A DNA stretch of 64,000 nt from Propioniciclava sp. MC1595 (GTDB lineage: Bacteria > Actinomycetota > Actinomycetes > Propionibacteriales > Propionibacteriaceae). A program made the position numbers and the translations under genes. The notes under the pieces are model-generated. The model was not told the origin of the DNA. It saw only the letters and a program-made list of their open reading frames with translations, and ran no database searches. Each line of letters opens with the position of its first letter. Positions within the stretch are counted from its first letter, which is position 1. Location of the stretch: NCBI RefSeq assembly GCF_017569205.1, contig NZ_CP071870.1, positions 682,001-746,000 on the forward strand, written 5' to 3'. Of this stretch, positions 34,420-43,108 are shown piece by piece.

Positions 34420-35883
34420 GTGACTATCAAACTTCAGCTTCGAGAGTGGGAGATCGGGCCAGAACTTGGGTCCGGTGGCTTCGGGCGGGTCCGCGAGGCA
34501 CACTCTGCCGATGCCCCCAATGCGGTCGCCAAGTTCGTGCCGGTGGACCCTGGTGCCGATCGTGAACTACTCATCGGGGACGCACTGAGCACTGCCGGCC
34601 TCTCCGGCGTCGTTCCCATTTTGGATAGCGGCCAGGTGGCGGATGAGTACGTGCTCATCATGCCGAGGGCCGCTTACTCGCTTCGTCAACACATGGAGGC
34701 GACCCGGGGCCAACTTGGCTTGGACGACGTGATCCAGGTCCTCTCCGATGTCGCGCAGGCACTCGCAGAACTCGACCTGGCCGACATCGTGCACCGGGAC
34801 CTCAAGCCTGACAACGTTCTGTACCTGGACGGCGCGTGGAAGCTCTGCGACTTCGGGATCGCGCGATACCGGGATGCATCTACAGCAACCTTCACGCGCA
34901 AGCACGCGAAGACGCGTCCGTACGCGGCACCCGAGCAGTGGAGGGAGGAACGGGCTACCTCAGCCACCGACATCTACGCCTTCGGCGTGATGGCCTACGA
35001 ACTGCTCAGTGGACAGCGCCCCTTCCTTGGGCCCGACTTCCGGGAAGAGCACCTGCACGTCGTGCCTCCAGCCCTCACGGTCGGCACGCTCCGCCTGCGC
35101 CTTCTGGTCGAGGAATGCCTGGAGAAGCCTTCTGGCGCCCGACCGACCCCAACACAACTCGTGCAGCGCCTGGCCAAAGCGGCGCATGCACCCGTTGGGT
35201 CAGGCGCACAGAGGCTTGCAGCAGCAACGAAGAAGGCAGCCGAACGTCTAGCGACTGAGAACGCTGAGCTACAGCGCCAGACCTCGGATCAGGAGCGGCG
35301 GGAGGCGTTGTTCGAGGTTGCGTCCCGAACGTTTGCGATTATCCCGGCATCCCTGATGGAGGCGGTGCAAGCCGAGTCGCCGCTGGCCCGAGTGGAGTCA
35401 CCAGCGGGGCGTGGGCAGATGGTGTTCGTTGCTGAATTGGGCGTCGGGAAGCTCGGCGTGTCGAAGCCGTCGCCAATCAACCGGTGGAACGGGCCGTTCG
35501 AGGTGATCGCCGCTGCAACGATTGCAGTGAATCAGCCGCAGAGCCCCCGCGGATACGATGGCAGGTCGCACTCGTTGTGGTACTGCGACCCGAAGTCGGA
35601 GGGCGCGTTTGCTTGGTATGAGCTGGCCTTCATGCGATCGGCTTTCATTGCGCAGCCGTCCCTCGTTCCGTTCGCTGCAAAGCCGCAGGAGGTTCCTAAC
35701 GCCTTCATGCGGGTGATGGGCACTGAACAGCTCGCATGGCCCATTGAGGAGCTTGACCGCGCTGATCTGACGGAGTTCGTGGATCGCTGGCTTGGTTGGT
35801 TTGCTGAGGCTGCCGAACAGGCGCTCCACCATCCATCACAGCTTCCCGAGAAACCCGCGAACGGCGGATACCGCGGCGCGTGA
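34420..35883 (+). CDS. Serine/threonine protein kinase with C-terminal unknown domain
   Basis: A Hanks-type kinase. GTG 34420 starts right at the kinase domain; ATG 34288 would add 44 residues of low-complexity sequence and overlap the upstream gene. Motifs numbered from GTG: Gly loop LGSGGFGRV (16-24), catalytic Lys in AKFV (38), HRDLKPDN (125-132), DFGIARY (144), APEQW and DIYAFGVMAYELLSGQRPF. A coiled-coil linker (KKAAERLATENAELQRQTSDQE) leads to a ~170-residue C-terminal domain (VFVAELGVGKLGVSKPSPI, GRSHSLWYCDPKSEGAFAWYELAFM, LTEFVDRWLGWFAEAAEQAL) that I do not recognise. No transmembrane helix, unlike PknB. Pairing with a DUF4062 protein suggests an abortive-infection-type module; this is inference. 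Confidence 0.87.
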   Translation: MTIKLQLREWEIGPELGSGGFGRVREAHSADAPNAVAKFVPVDPGADRELLIGDALSTAGLSGVVPILDSGQVADEYVLIMPRAAYSLRQHMEATRGQLGLDDVIQVLSDVAQALAELDLADIVHRDLKPDNVLYLDGAWKLCDFGIARYRDASTATFTRKHAKTRPYAAPEQWREERATSATDIYAFGVMAYELLSGQRPFLGPDFREEHLHVVPPALTVGTLRLRLLVEECLEKPSGARPTPTQLVQRLAKAAHAPVGSGAQRLAAATKKAAERLATENAELQRQTSDQERREALFEVASRTFAIIPASLMEAVQAESPLARVESPAGRGQMVFVAELGVGKLGVSKPSPINRWNGPFEVIAAATIAVNQPQSPRGYDGRSHSLWYCDPKSEGAFAWYELAFMRSAFIAQPSLVPFAAKPQEVPNAFMRVMGTEQLAWPIEELDRADLTEFVDRWLGWFAEAAEQALHHPSQLPEKPANGGYRGA

Positions 35884-36242
35884 CCCAGCCCGCTCCGGTC
35901 GGTTGGCCATTTGCAGATACAGGAGTCATCGGCAGTTTAGTTAGCGAGGCCACGTCCACGGACACGGGCGTCCGCTACTCGCCATTTGGCTGACCCGCGA
36001 CGTCACCACTACTCACCACCCCTGTCGGTGCCCATCGTATGGACACGGTCGCCTTCAATCCTTGGGTGACGGCGGGGCGCGGTTCACGCCATCGCGCGCC
36101 TCCCGCTCGCGGGTGCAGCCCTGCGGTCCAGTCCGGGTGAGTAGAAGGGCCATGACCGACTTTGGTTCGCCGCTGTCCACCGCCGGCTGTCGGCAACCGT
36201 TATGCGGTTGACGGGTTCTAGGGCCGATGGCGGGAGGCAGCG
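35884..36242. other. 359-nt intergenic stretch between kinase and ArdC operon
   Basis: I see no supported gene, strong terminator or repeat here. The last ~40 nt (ttgacgggttctagggccg...ggaggcagcg) carry a TTGAC-type promoter element and the ribosome site of the next gene. Confidence 0.4.
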
Positions 36243-36590
36243 ATGCAGCGCGAGATTCGCCGGGGCGGCGACCTCGGGTTTGACGCCGATCGCCTCCAAG
36301 TCGCCACCGGGACGGGGCGAGCCGTGCCCCAGCGGCCACTGCTCAACCTCCGGCGCGAGAGCGGGGCTGCCGCGACCCTCCTCGAGGTCGACCAGGAGAG
36401 CAGGGCCGCTAATGACTTCCCCACAGGGGTTGCGGCCGCGCGTGAAGCGGAAGGGCCTTTGGCAGATGTTCTCCTCATCGCCGAGGACCTGCTTCTGCAG
36501 GCCAGGAGGCTGGCAGACTCCGACGCACCCAGAGAGGCGGTTGAGGCCATCCTCGACCAGGTCGCCGCCTTGCGGGAAGGCCGCCGCTAA
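36243..36590 (+). CDS. Small hypothetical protein upstream of ArdC-like gene
   Basis: A 115-residue protein from ATG 36243 with gggaggc upstream. The N-terminal half is Arg-rich and loosely ordered (REIRRGGDLGFDADRL); the C-terminal half is helical and acidic (GPLADVLLIAEDLLLQARRL, REAVEAILDQVAALREG). Its stop TAA overlaps the next start by one base (TAATG), so it is co-translated with the antirestriction protein. No family is recognised. Confidence 0.6.
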   Translation: MQREIRRGGDLGFDADRLQVATGTGRAVPQRPLLNLRRESGAAATLLEVDQESRAANDFPTGVAAAREAEGPLADVLLIAEDLLLQARRLADSDAPREAVEAILDQVAALREGRR

Positions 36591-37657
36591 TGGCCGGGTA
36601 CCGCAGGCCTGAGAGCGAGGCCGAGCGGGCCGCGGCTGCGGAGGCTCGGCAGGCGACGCTGGACCAGCTCCACGCCCAGCTCAGCGACGGCGTCCTCGCC
36701 CTCAGCGACCCACAGGCCTGGCAGGCCTGGCTCAAGTTCGCTAGTCGGTTCCACAAATACTCGTTCGGGAATTCTCTGCTGATTATGGCCCAAGACCCGC
36801 AGGCCACCCACGTCGCCGGCTACCAGGCGTTCAAGGCCATGGGTCGCCAGGTGCGCCGCGGCGAAACCGGCATCAAGGTCCTCGCCCCGATCACGCGCCG
36901 CGAACCTCGCCTCGACGATGCCGGCCAACCGGTGCGCGACGACCAGGGCCACGTCTTGCACCGGACGCACGTGGTGGCCACCAAGCCCGTCACGGTGTTC
37001 GATATCCGGCAGACGGACGGGCCTCCGTTACCCGACCCCAAGATCGGCGAGGCGACCCTCCTCACCGGGCAAGCCCCCGTCGGACTGTGGGATCGCCTCC
37101 AAGGCCTCCTCGAAGAACGGGGATTCGACGTACGTCGCGGCGCGGACCTCGGCGGGCCGAACGGCTACACCGACTTCGGCCAGCGGCTCGTCATGGTCCG
37201 CGACGACGTCGACGACGCCCAGGCCGTCAAGACCCTCGCCCACGAAGCCGGTCACGTGATCCTCCACCCAGACCAGCAGGGCCGCGACTGCCGGGGGATC
37301 ATCGAAGTCGAGGCCGAATCGGTCGCGTACATGGTGACCAGCGCCCACGGGCTCGACTCCAGCCAGTACACCTTCAACTACGTCGCTGGCTGGGCCCTCA
37401 ACGCGGTGACCGAAGACCGCGACCTGGCCGACATCCTCCGCAGCACCGGTCAACGCGTCATTGGCGCCGCAGACCTCATTCTTCAGACCACTCAGCCGGA
37501 TCCGACCATCACCGATACCGCGCTCGATGCCCTGGAAAGTGACATCCGAGTTCAGACGGACCCCACGCGCTGGGAGGTAGTCTCCGTCGGTCAGGCCATC
37601 ACCCCGGAGCCGCCGACCGTGCCTTCGCCAGCGCTGGCTCCCTCATTGGGCCGCTGA
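36590..37657 (+). CDS. ArdC-type antirestriction protein with metallopeptidase domain
   Basis: A 355-residue two-domain protein. Residues ~20-150 form the ArdC N-terminal ssDNA-binding domain (WLKFASRFHKYSFGNSLLIM, VAGYQAFKAMGRQVRRGETGIKVLAPI). The second half has a zincin motif, TLAHEAGHVILH, and a downstream Glu in IIEVEAESVAYMV, typical of ImmA/IrrE-like metallopeptidases. ArdC-type proteins protect incoming single-stranded DNA from host restriction during conjugation. It is the last clear ICE gene before the left long repeat at 37941. Its presence with a type I system in the same element suggests the ICE both evades and imposes restriction. Confidence 0.88.
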   Translation: MAGYRRPESEAERAAAAEARQATLDQLHAQLSDGVLALSDPQAWQAWLKFASRFHKYSFGNSLLIMAQDPQATHVAGYQAFKAMGRQVRRGETGIKVLAPITRREPRLDDAGQPVRDDQGHVLHRTHVVATKPVTVFDIRQTDGPPLPDPKIGEATLLTGQAPVGLWDRLQGLLEERGFDVRRGADLGGPNGYTDFGQRLVMVRDDVDDAQAVKTLAHEAGHVILHPDQQGRDCRGIIEVEAESVAYMVTSAHGLDSSQYTFNYVAGWALNAVTEDRDLADILRSTGQRVIGAADLILQTTQPDPTITDTALDALESDIRVQTDPTRWEVVSVGQAITPEPPTVPSPALAPSLGR

Positions 37658-37940
37658 CCATGAGGATCGCGATGAACGAGTTCTGCTCACGCAGCACATG
37701 CGACAGCGTTTCGCCGTCGACGCGGCGCTTGCACGACCTCAAGGGGAACGGTGCGCGCGCCTCCTTGTTGCTGCCAGCTGTAGGGGTCGGACCTGCCAGG
37801 CCTCACCGCGCACAGGAGAGCGCCGAACCTGTTCCTTCACGCGTGCCTCTCCGCTGGCTCGCCAGTGATCCCGGTGCGGGCTCTGCCTATGCTGAAGGGC
37901 AGCGATGGACGCGAGATCCGCGCGGATCTCGGGTTCGTAG

Positions 37941-38137
37941 CGATTCCCCACGTATTCCCCACGACAAGGTGACGCAATGGCTACGGCCCATCAAAATACC
38001 TTGTCAGGGGGCCATTCGCTTTGGATAGAAGAGAGCTTCAACTCCTCTCTCGCGCACAAAAGTGCCTCTGACTAGGGCAAATACAGGGAATCGGCGGGAG
38101 GTGAAAACCTCTCGCCGATTCTCTGTTTCTGGGGCTG
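37941..38137. repeat. Long direct repeat, left copy (R1)
   Basis: This 197-bp sequence recurs at 62939-63136. The two copies start with cgattccccacgtattcccc, diverge in a ~60-bp middle, and are nearly identical over the last ~105 bp, from gaagagagcttcaactcc to ctctgtttctgggg. Both carry two ATTCCCCACG iterons, a gcac-aaaa-gtgc hairpin (extended to gcaca-aaa-tgtgc in the other copy), the 13-mer tgactagggcaaa and a strong 13-bp hairpin. No tRNA or tmRNA fold was found. Position just beyond the last ICE gene suits an element end or attachment-site region. Confidence 0.85.
38090..38119. terminator. Rho-independent-type hairpin in R1
   Basis: Stem atcggcgggaggt / acctctcgccgat (12 of 13 pairs) with a GAAA loop, followed by a T-rich tract (tctctgtttct). 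It fits a transcription terminator for rightward transcripts out of the ICE; the same hairpin is conserved in the second repeat. Confidence 0.65.
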
Positions 38138-38894
38138 TTCGCCTCTGGCAAGGTGCGATGCCCGGGGAAGGTGTCCCGTTGGCGGTCGAGGTCCCGCCCC
38201 GAGACGCAACCGTCCACGATCTCGTGAGACATCACAGAACTCCGACCTAGGAGGTACCCGATGAGGATGCAGGTTGAGCCGGTCGCTGAGGCGGTCGTGA
38301 TGGAGGTCCCGCCGTCACCCTCGTGACTCCGTTGTAGGTGTAGCTGGAGGGGGCATCGGGGAAGGCCCGTGGGCGGTAGCTGGGGTTGGCGCAGTGTCGT
38401 GCCGTTGTGCTGCGGTTGGTGCCTTGATTCACGATCCCGAATCCCGACGAGCAGGTCTTCCGTTGCTGTCGATGAAGTACGCGCCGGCGTAGAAGGGCGA
38501 GGTGTCGTTCTGGCGCCCAAGGGGCGAGCGGCGGCGTCCTCCGAGATCACCGTGACCTCGGCGCTGACCGCACGTGCGGTGGCGTTGCGCACAGCCTCGT
38601 CGACCTGACGCTAGACGCTGTCGGAGGCGACGCGCGCAGTGCCTGGCGCCGTCGACAATCCCAAGACATTGATCGACGTTGTTGCTTTGTCGATTCCCTT
38701 CGATCCGGTTGACCCTGAATCCAGAGTCGCCCTCCCACGTGGCGGCGTTTCACCACACGGCGGCGACGGCCTTGTCCATGTCACGGGTGGAGTAGGGGTA
38801 GCCCTCGAAGGCCAGGCTGATGCCCGCGGGGAGGGTCGTCCGGTGCCTCGGTCGAGTGGGCGAGGTTCAGGCCGGACTTCTCGCGGTTGGATTC
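38138..38894. other. ~750-nt stretch of degenerate sequence after R1
   Basis: No intact gene. On the minus strand short protein-like fragments appear in different frames (NPSYRPRAFPDAPSSYTYNGV near 38340; DTSPFYAGAYFIDSNG near 38480), suggesting the remains of a secreted or hydrolase-like gene broken by frameshifts. The first ~45 nt still resemble the sequence that follows the right repeat (63137-63180). The rest shows nothing I can name. Confidence 0.35.
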
Positions 38895-40262
38895 CTACCG
38901 GCGGCGATGTGGTAGCCGGATGCGGACCTGGTAGACGTCGGTGGTGAGGGCGAGTCCGGCGGCGACGCCGACGGCGACGGCGAGGGAGGTGACGGTCGCG
39001 GCCCCAAGAGTGGCGATGCCTGCCGCTGTGTGGCCGTCGGCGAGGGCGAGCATGCCCTGGTACAGGGTGAACCCGGGCACGAGGGGCAGGATCGCGACCC
39101 CGGTGTAGATGCTGGCCGCCGAGTCTCTCAGCCGGGCGGTGAGCGCGCCGACGGCCCCGACGCACCCGGCAGCGACCGCGTAGACGAACCAGCCCGACAC
39201 GGTGCCGAGCTGGGAGCCGAGACTGGCGACGACCCAGCCCCCGGTGCCGATCGCGACGGCCGGCAGCAGTTGGGCCCGGGGCATGCCCCAGGCGATGGCC
39301 ACGCCCAGGATGCCGATCGCCGCTCCCAGGGCGGAAAGGGCCAGTGGCACCGCGGCGGTGTTCGGCACGTACCGGATGCCCAGGCCTGTCCCGAGGGCGC
39401 CGCCGGCGAGCATCCCGACGGCGAGGGTGCCTGCGGTGACCAGTGCCTGGAGGCCTCGGGCCAGGGAGGACAGGGGCGCGTTGTTGAGGCCGTCGACCAC
39501 GGAGGAGACGAGGACCCGGCCGGGCAGGTAGATGAACAGGGCTCCGACGACGGCCGGACCGACGGCGACGGGGACGCCGGCGGCGTAGGCGAGGTTCGGT
39601 ACGGCTGCCAGGACCAGGGCGGAGAGGAAGGTGCCGGCCAGTTCAGCGAGGTGGACGCGGCGGACCAGGGGGGCGATCGGGAAGGTGATCAGGGTCGCGG
39701 CGAGCGCGACCAGGATGGTGACGGGGTCGGGTCCGTAGAGGAACACGACCCAGCCGGCGACCGACAGCAGCAGGGCCGACCAGGCGAAGCGGCGCTGGGG
39801 TGGGGGTTGGTTGCGCAGTTGCGCCAGCCGTGTGGTGGCTTCGGCGAGGCTGATCTGGCCCCGTTCCAGCCGATCCAGCAGCAGGCTGGTGCCGGCAAGG
39901 CGATGCAGCAGCGGCGATCCGACCTGAACGTCCCGCATCGTCGTGATCGGCAGGGCAAGGTCTGGCCGCCAGTAGCTGAGCACCAGCGAGCTCAGGTCGG
40001 CGTCGAGCGAGCAGCCGGTCAGTCCCAGGGCGGGAAGGAGTTCTCGCAGCCGGACGACGACCTCGCTGACTGAGGAGCTGGATTCGAGCATCAACTGGCC
40101 CGCGTCGGCGACGAAGTTCAGCGACAGGACGAGCTGTTCCTGGGTGATGGACTCCGGGTCTCCGGCGGAGCCGCCCGCGGGTAGGGCCACACGTGAAGTA
40201 TGGCGATTCCGCGACTCCTGCGTCCACGACAGATCTGACCCGGAGCGCTCAGGCCTTTTCAT
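38895..40262 (-). CDS. ThrE-family threonine/serine exporter-like membrane protein
   Basis: A 455-residue protein from ATG 40262, preceded by gaggaggt. The N-terminal ~170 residues form a cytoplasmic domain (LSLNFVADAGQLMLESSSSVSEVVVRL, LERGQISLAEATTRLAQLRN) matching the ThrE/DUF1212 N-domain. About ten hydrophobic segments follow, with GRVLVSSVVDGLNNAPLSSLARG between the two transmembrane halves and VAILPLVPGFTLYQGMLAL, a hallmark of the family. It probably exports amino acids such as threonine or serine across the membrane. It is divergent from the M20 peptidase gene 74 nt away, which suggests a shared promoter region and linked peptide/amino-acid metabolism. Confidence 0.88.
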   Translation of the reverse strand: MKRPERSGSDLSWTQESRNRHTSRVALPAGGSAGDPESITQEQLVLSLNFVADAGQLMLESSSSVSEVVVRLRELLPALGLTGCSLDADLSSLVLSYWRPDLALPITTMRDVQVGSPLLHRLAGTSLLLDRLERGQISLAEATTRLAQLRNQPPPQRRFAWSALLLSVAGWVVFLYGPDPVTILVALAATLITFPIAPLVRRVHLAELAGTFLSALVLAAVPNLAYAAGVPVAVGPAVVGALFIYLPGRVLVSSVVDGLNNAPLSSLARGLQALVTAGTLAVGMLAGGALGTGLGIRYVPNTAAVPLALSALGAAIGILGVAIAWGMPRAQLLPAVAIGTGGWVVASLGSQLGTVSGWFVYAVAAGCVGAVGALTARLRDSAASIYTGVAILPLVPGFTLYQGMLALADGHTAAGIATLGAATVTSLAVAVGVAAGLALTTDVYQVRIRLPHRRR

Positions 40263-40336
40263 TGCTGACCTCCTCGTGCGGGCGTAGCATTCCAGAGGAG
40301 ACAGTGTCGGTCTCCCCGGCCCGAGCAGGAGCAGGA

Positions 40337-41854
40337 ATGAGTTCCCAGCCAGCAGCCACCTTTCCTTCCCTGCAGATGGAAGGTGTGTCCGTGGTCGATG
40401 TGCCGGTCGATGTGGACGCGGCGGCGTCGCGGCTTTCTCGCGCGATCCAGTTTCGGACCCAGTCGAACCAGGATCGCGACGATTTCGACACTATGGCTTT
40501 TGAGGATTTCCATGCTTTCCTGCGGGAGTCTTTTCCTGCAGTGCACGCGAACCTGACGCTGGAGCTGCTCGGAGACCCCCGGCCCTACAGCCTGCTGTTC
40601 ACTTGGGAAGGCACGGATCCATCCCTTCCGCCGGCGGTCCTGATGGGCCACCAGGACGTGGTTCCGGTGGTGCCGGGGACGGAGGACCAGTGGGAGCACG
40701 ACGCCTATTCGGGTGATATCGCCGACGGCTACGTCTGGGGTCGGGGATCCCTGGACGACAAGGCGATGGTGTTGGGGATCCTGGAGGCGGTCGAGCTGCG
40801 GCTCGCGGCCGGGTTCCGTCCGACCAGGACGCTGTACCTCGCCTTCGGCCAGGACGAAGAGGTGATGGGCGGGGAAGGGATGCGCCACATCGTCGAGGTT
40901 CTTGAGCAACGTGGCGTCAGCGAGATCGCATTCGTGCTGGACGAGGGGGTGGCCCTGACCGCTGGGCTGTTCCCGGGCGTGTCCGCCCCGATGGCCCTGA
41001 TCGGTACCGCGGAGAAGGGGTACGCGAGCCTGGAGTTGAAGATCGACGCCGTCGGCGGGCATTCGGCGATGCCGCCGCACCAGTCCAACATCGGGATCAT
41101 CGCGCAGGCGATCACCAGGCTGGAGGCCAACCCCTTCCCGTACCGGATCTCGCAAGCCGTCCGGGACCAGTTCCGCTACCTCGCCCCCGAACTCCCCGAG
41201 AACACCCACGCGATGCTGGCCGACGTCGTCGGCTCCGCCCAGGCGCCCACCCCGACAGCAAGCCCGGGCCCGGTCGGTGATTCGCTGGCCGCAGGGATGG
41301 CCGGCCATGGCGCCAGCGAGCAGCAGTTCATCGCGTTCATGGCCACCTCGCCGCAGACCGAGGCGATGCTGCACACCACCACCGCGGTGACCATGATGAA
41401 CGCCGGGGTGAAGGAGAACGTGCTGCCCCCGATCGCCACCGCCGTCGTAAACTTCCGCATCCTGCAAGGAGATACGGTCGCCTCCGTGCTCGACCACGCC
41501 CGCCGGGTCATCAACGACGACCGGGTGCAGGTCAGCGTCCTGGCCAGCTCGGTCGACCCCTCCCCGGTGACCGACCCCGACAGCTCCGCCTACCGGGTGA
41601 TCGAACGATCCATCCGCCAGACCTGGGACCTGCCCGGCATGCTGGTCGTCCCCTACCTCGTCATCGGCGGATGCGACGCCAAGTACTTCGCGCAGAAACT
41701 CTCCCGAAACGTCCTCCGTTTCACCGCAGTCCGGGTCGAATCAGCCGCCGACACCGCCCGCTGGCACGGCGTCAACGAACGAGTCCTCGTCAGCGAATAC
41801 GGCCGCAGCATCGCCTTCTTCCACCACCTGATCGGCAACCTCGAAATACTGTGA
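40337..41854 (+). CDS. M20-family carboxypeptidase (PM20D1/CPS1-like)
   Basis: A 505-residue zinc peptidase. ATG 40337 follows gcaggagcagga. Metal-site motifs can be read: VLMGHQDVVPVVPG (His-x-Asp), GRGSLDDKAMVLGI (bridging Asp), AFGQDEEVMGGEG (catalytic and metal Glu) and, near the C-terminus, PYLVIGGCDAKYF and ARWHGVNERV (last His). The dimerisation domain contains KIDAVGGHSAMPPHQ. The PM20D1-like subgroup handles N-acyl amino acids or dipeptides. It is followed 41 nt later by an M19 dipeptidase gene, forming a peptide-degradation operon divergent from an amino-acid exporter. Confidence 0.92.
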   Translation: MSSQPAATFPSLQMEGVSVVDVPVDVDAAASRLSRAIQFRTQSNQDRDDFDTMAFEDFHAFLRESFPAVHANLTLELLGDPRPYSLLFTWEGTDPSLPPAVLMGHQDVVPVVPGTEDQWEHDAYSGDIADGYVWGRGSLDDKAMVLGILEAVELRLAAGFRPTRTLYLAFGQDEEVMGGEGMRHIVEVLEQRGVSEIAFVLDEGVALTAGLFPGVSAPMALIGTAEKGYASLELKIDAVGGHSAMPPHQSNIGIIAQAITRLEANPFPYRISQAVRDQFRYLAPELPENTHAMLADVVGSAQAPTPTASPGPVGDSLAAGMAGHGASEQQFIAFMATSPQTEAMLHTTTAVTMMNAGVKENVLPPIATAVVNFRILQGDTVASVLDHARRVINDDRVQVSVLASSVDPSPVTDPDSSAYRVIERSIRQTWDLPGMLVVPYLVIGGCDAKYFAQKLSRNVLRFTAVRVESAADTARWHGVNERVLVSEYGRSIAFFHHLIGNLEIL

Positions 41855-41895
41855 ACCCTCGCCCCGACGGGGTCCGACATCGAAGGATGTGAACC

Positions 41896-42981
41896 ATGGC
41901 TGACTACTCGCACATTCCACAACGGAGCCAGGAATACCCGGCGACGGACCGAGCCAGAGACCTGGTCCGCTCCTCGATGGCGATCGACACGCTCTACTCG
42001 GGCATCTGGCCCACCCAGTGGTCCTCGCCCCAGGCTCCGGAGTTCCACCACGAGATGGACCGCCTGATCGAGGCAGGATTCAAGGCGATCGCCGCGTGCA
42101 CCGCCGCCGACGGCGCCGGCACCTCCCTCACCGGTGTGATGCAGGCAACACAGTTCTACCTGAAGAAGATCACCGAGCGGCCCGACCGCTACCAGGTGGT
42201 ACGCACCTCCGCCGACATCGACACGGCAGTGGCCGCAGGCCGGCTGGGCATCTTCTTCACCAACCAGGGGACCTCGATCTTCGAGGGAGACCCCGACCGG
42301 GTCGCGTTCTGGCGTGAGCTCGGCTACGGCTACTGCCTGCTCGCCTACAACGGCCGCAACCCCTACGGCGACGGATGCTTCGAGCCCGACAACGGGCACC
42401 TCACCACCGTCGGCAAGCTCCTCATCGAGGCCTACAACCATTACGGGATGGTCGTCGACGTCAGCCACACCGGAGAGCGCACCTCGCTCGACGCGATCGA
42501 ACACAGCACCCAACCGGTGATCTCATCGCACTCGGTGGCCCTGGCTATCGCTGACTACCCGCGCAGCCTGAGCGACAACGTGATCAAGGCAATCGCCGAG
42601 TCCGGCGGCGTGTGCTCGATCAACATGGTCGGCGGTTTCGTCGACACCACCAACCCCGACATCGTCACGACCGACACGCTGTTCCGCCACATCGACTACA
42701 TGGCCGAACTCGTCGGCATCGACCACGTCGGGTTCGCCAGCGACTACATCCCCGACGTCACCTGGACAGCCGACTCGATCCAGCTCCCGATGGGCCAAGT
42801 CCTGTTCCCCGACGGCGGCCACTCCGCCGCGATGGGCGCCAAGGGCCTCCCCACCCCCGCACCGTCCCAGATCATCGCCGCGCTCCTCGACACCATGCTC
42901 GAACACGGCTACACCGAGGAAGACTGCGCCAAGTTCATCGGCGGCAACGCCTACCGAGTCTTCCAGCAGGTGTGGAAGTAG
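41896..42981 (+). CDS. M19-family (renal-type) membrane dipeptidase homologue
   Basis: A 361-residue TIM-barrel metallohydrolase; ATG 41896 with gaagga upstream. Family motifs: an Asp in SMAIDTLYSG where M19 usually has D-x-H/N, LGYGYCLLAYNGRNPYGDGC, MVVDVSHTGERTSLDAIEHS, PVISSHSVA and VGIDHVGFASDY, ending in FIGGNAYRVFQQVWK, the usual C-terminal GGN-x-R-V block. M19 enzymes cleave dipeptides, including those with D-residues, and some act on beta-lactams. No signal peptide, so probably cytoplasmic. It is the second gene of the M20-M19 operon. Confidence 0.9.
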   Translation: MADYSHIPQRSQEYPATDRARDLVRSSMAIDTLYSGIWPTQWSSPQAPEFHHEMDRLIEAGFKAIAACTAADGAGTSLTGVMQATQFYLKKITERPDRYQVVRTSADIDTAVAAGRLGIFFTNQGTSIFEGDPDRVAFWRELGYGYCLLAYNGRNPYGDGCFEPDNGHLTTVGKLLIEAYNHYGMVVDVSHTGERTSLDAIEHSTQPVISSHSVALAIADYPRSLSDNVIKAIAESGGVCSINMVGGFVDTTNPDIVTTDTLFRHIDYMAELVGIDHVGFASDYIPDVTWTADSIQLPMGQVLFPDGGHSAAMGAKGLPTPAPSQIIAALLDTMLEHGYTEEDCAKFIGGNAYRVFQQVWK

Positions 42982-43108
42982 CGTCAGTGCGACCGGAGGA
43001 GGTTGGAGCAGCGAGATTTTGCCGAGCAGCCCGGCGGCCGACTTCGGCATGTGGGGCGGCGCATCCTGAATCCGCCCCGGTCGGGCCTCCACTACGACAA
43101 CGGCGGGG

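Noticed and set aside
37941-38137. Considered a tRNA or tmRNA 3' end as the basis of the long repeat
   Set aside because: No cloverleaf, no T-loop GTTCGA-type sequence, no CCA end and no tag-peptide reading frame on either strand.
38040-38608. Minus-strand frame of 184 codons over the left repeat
   Set aside because: It runs through the hairpins of the repeat, and the same tail peptide arises from the other copy; it is a by-product of the repeat sequence.
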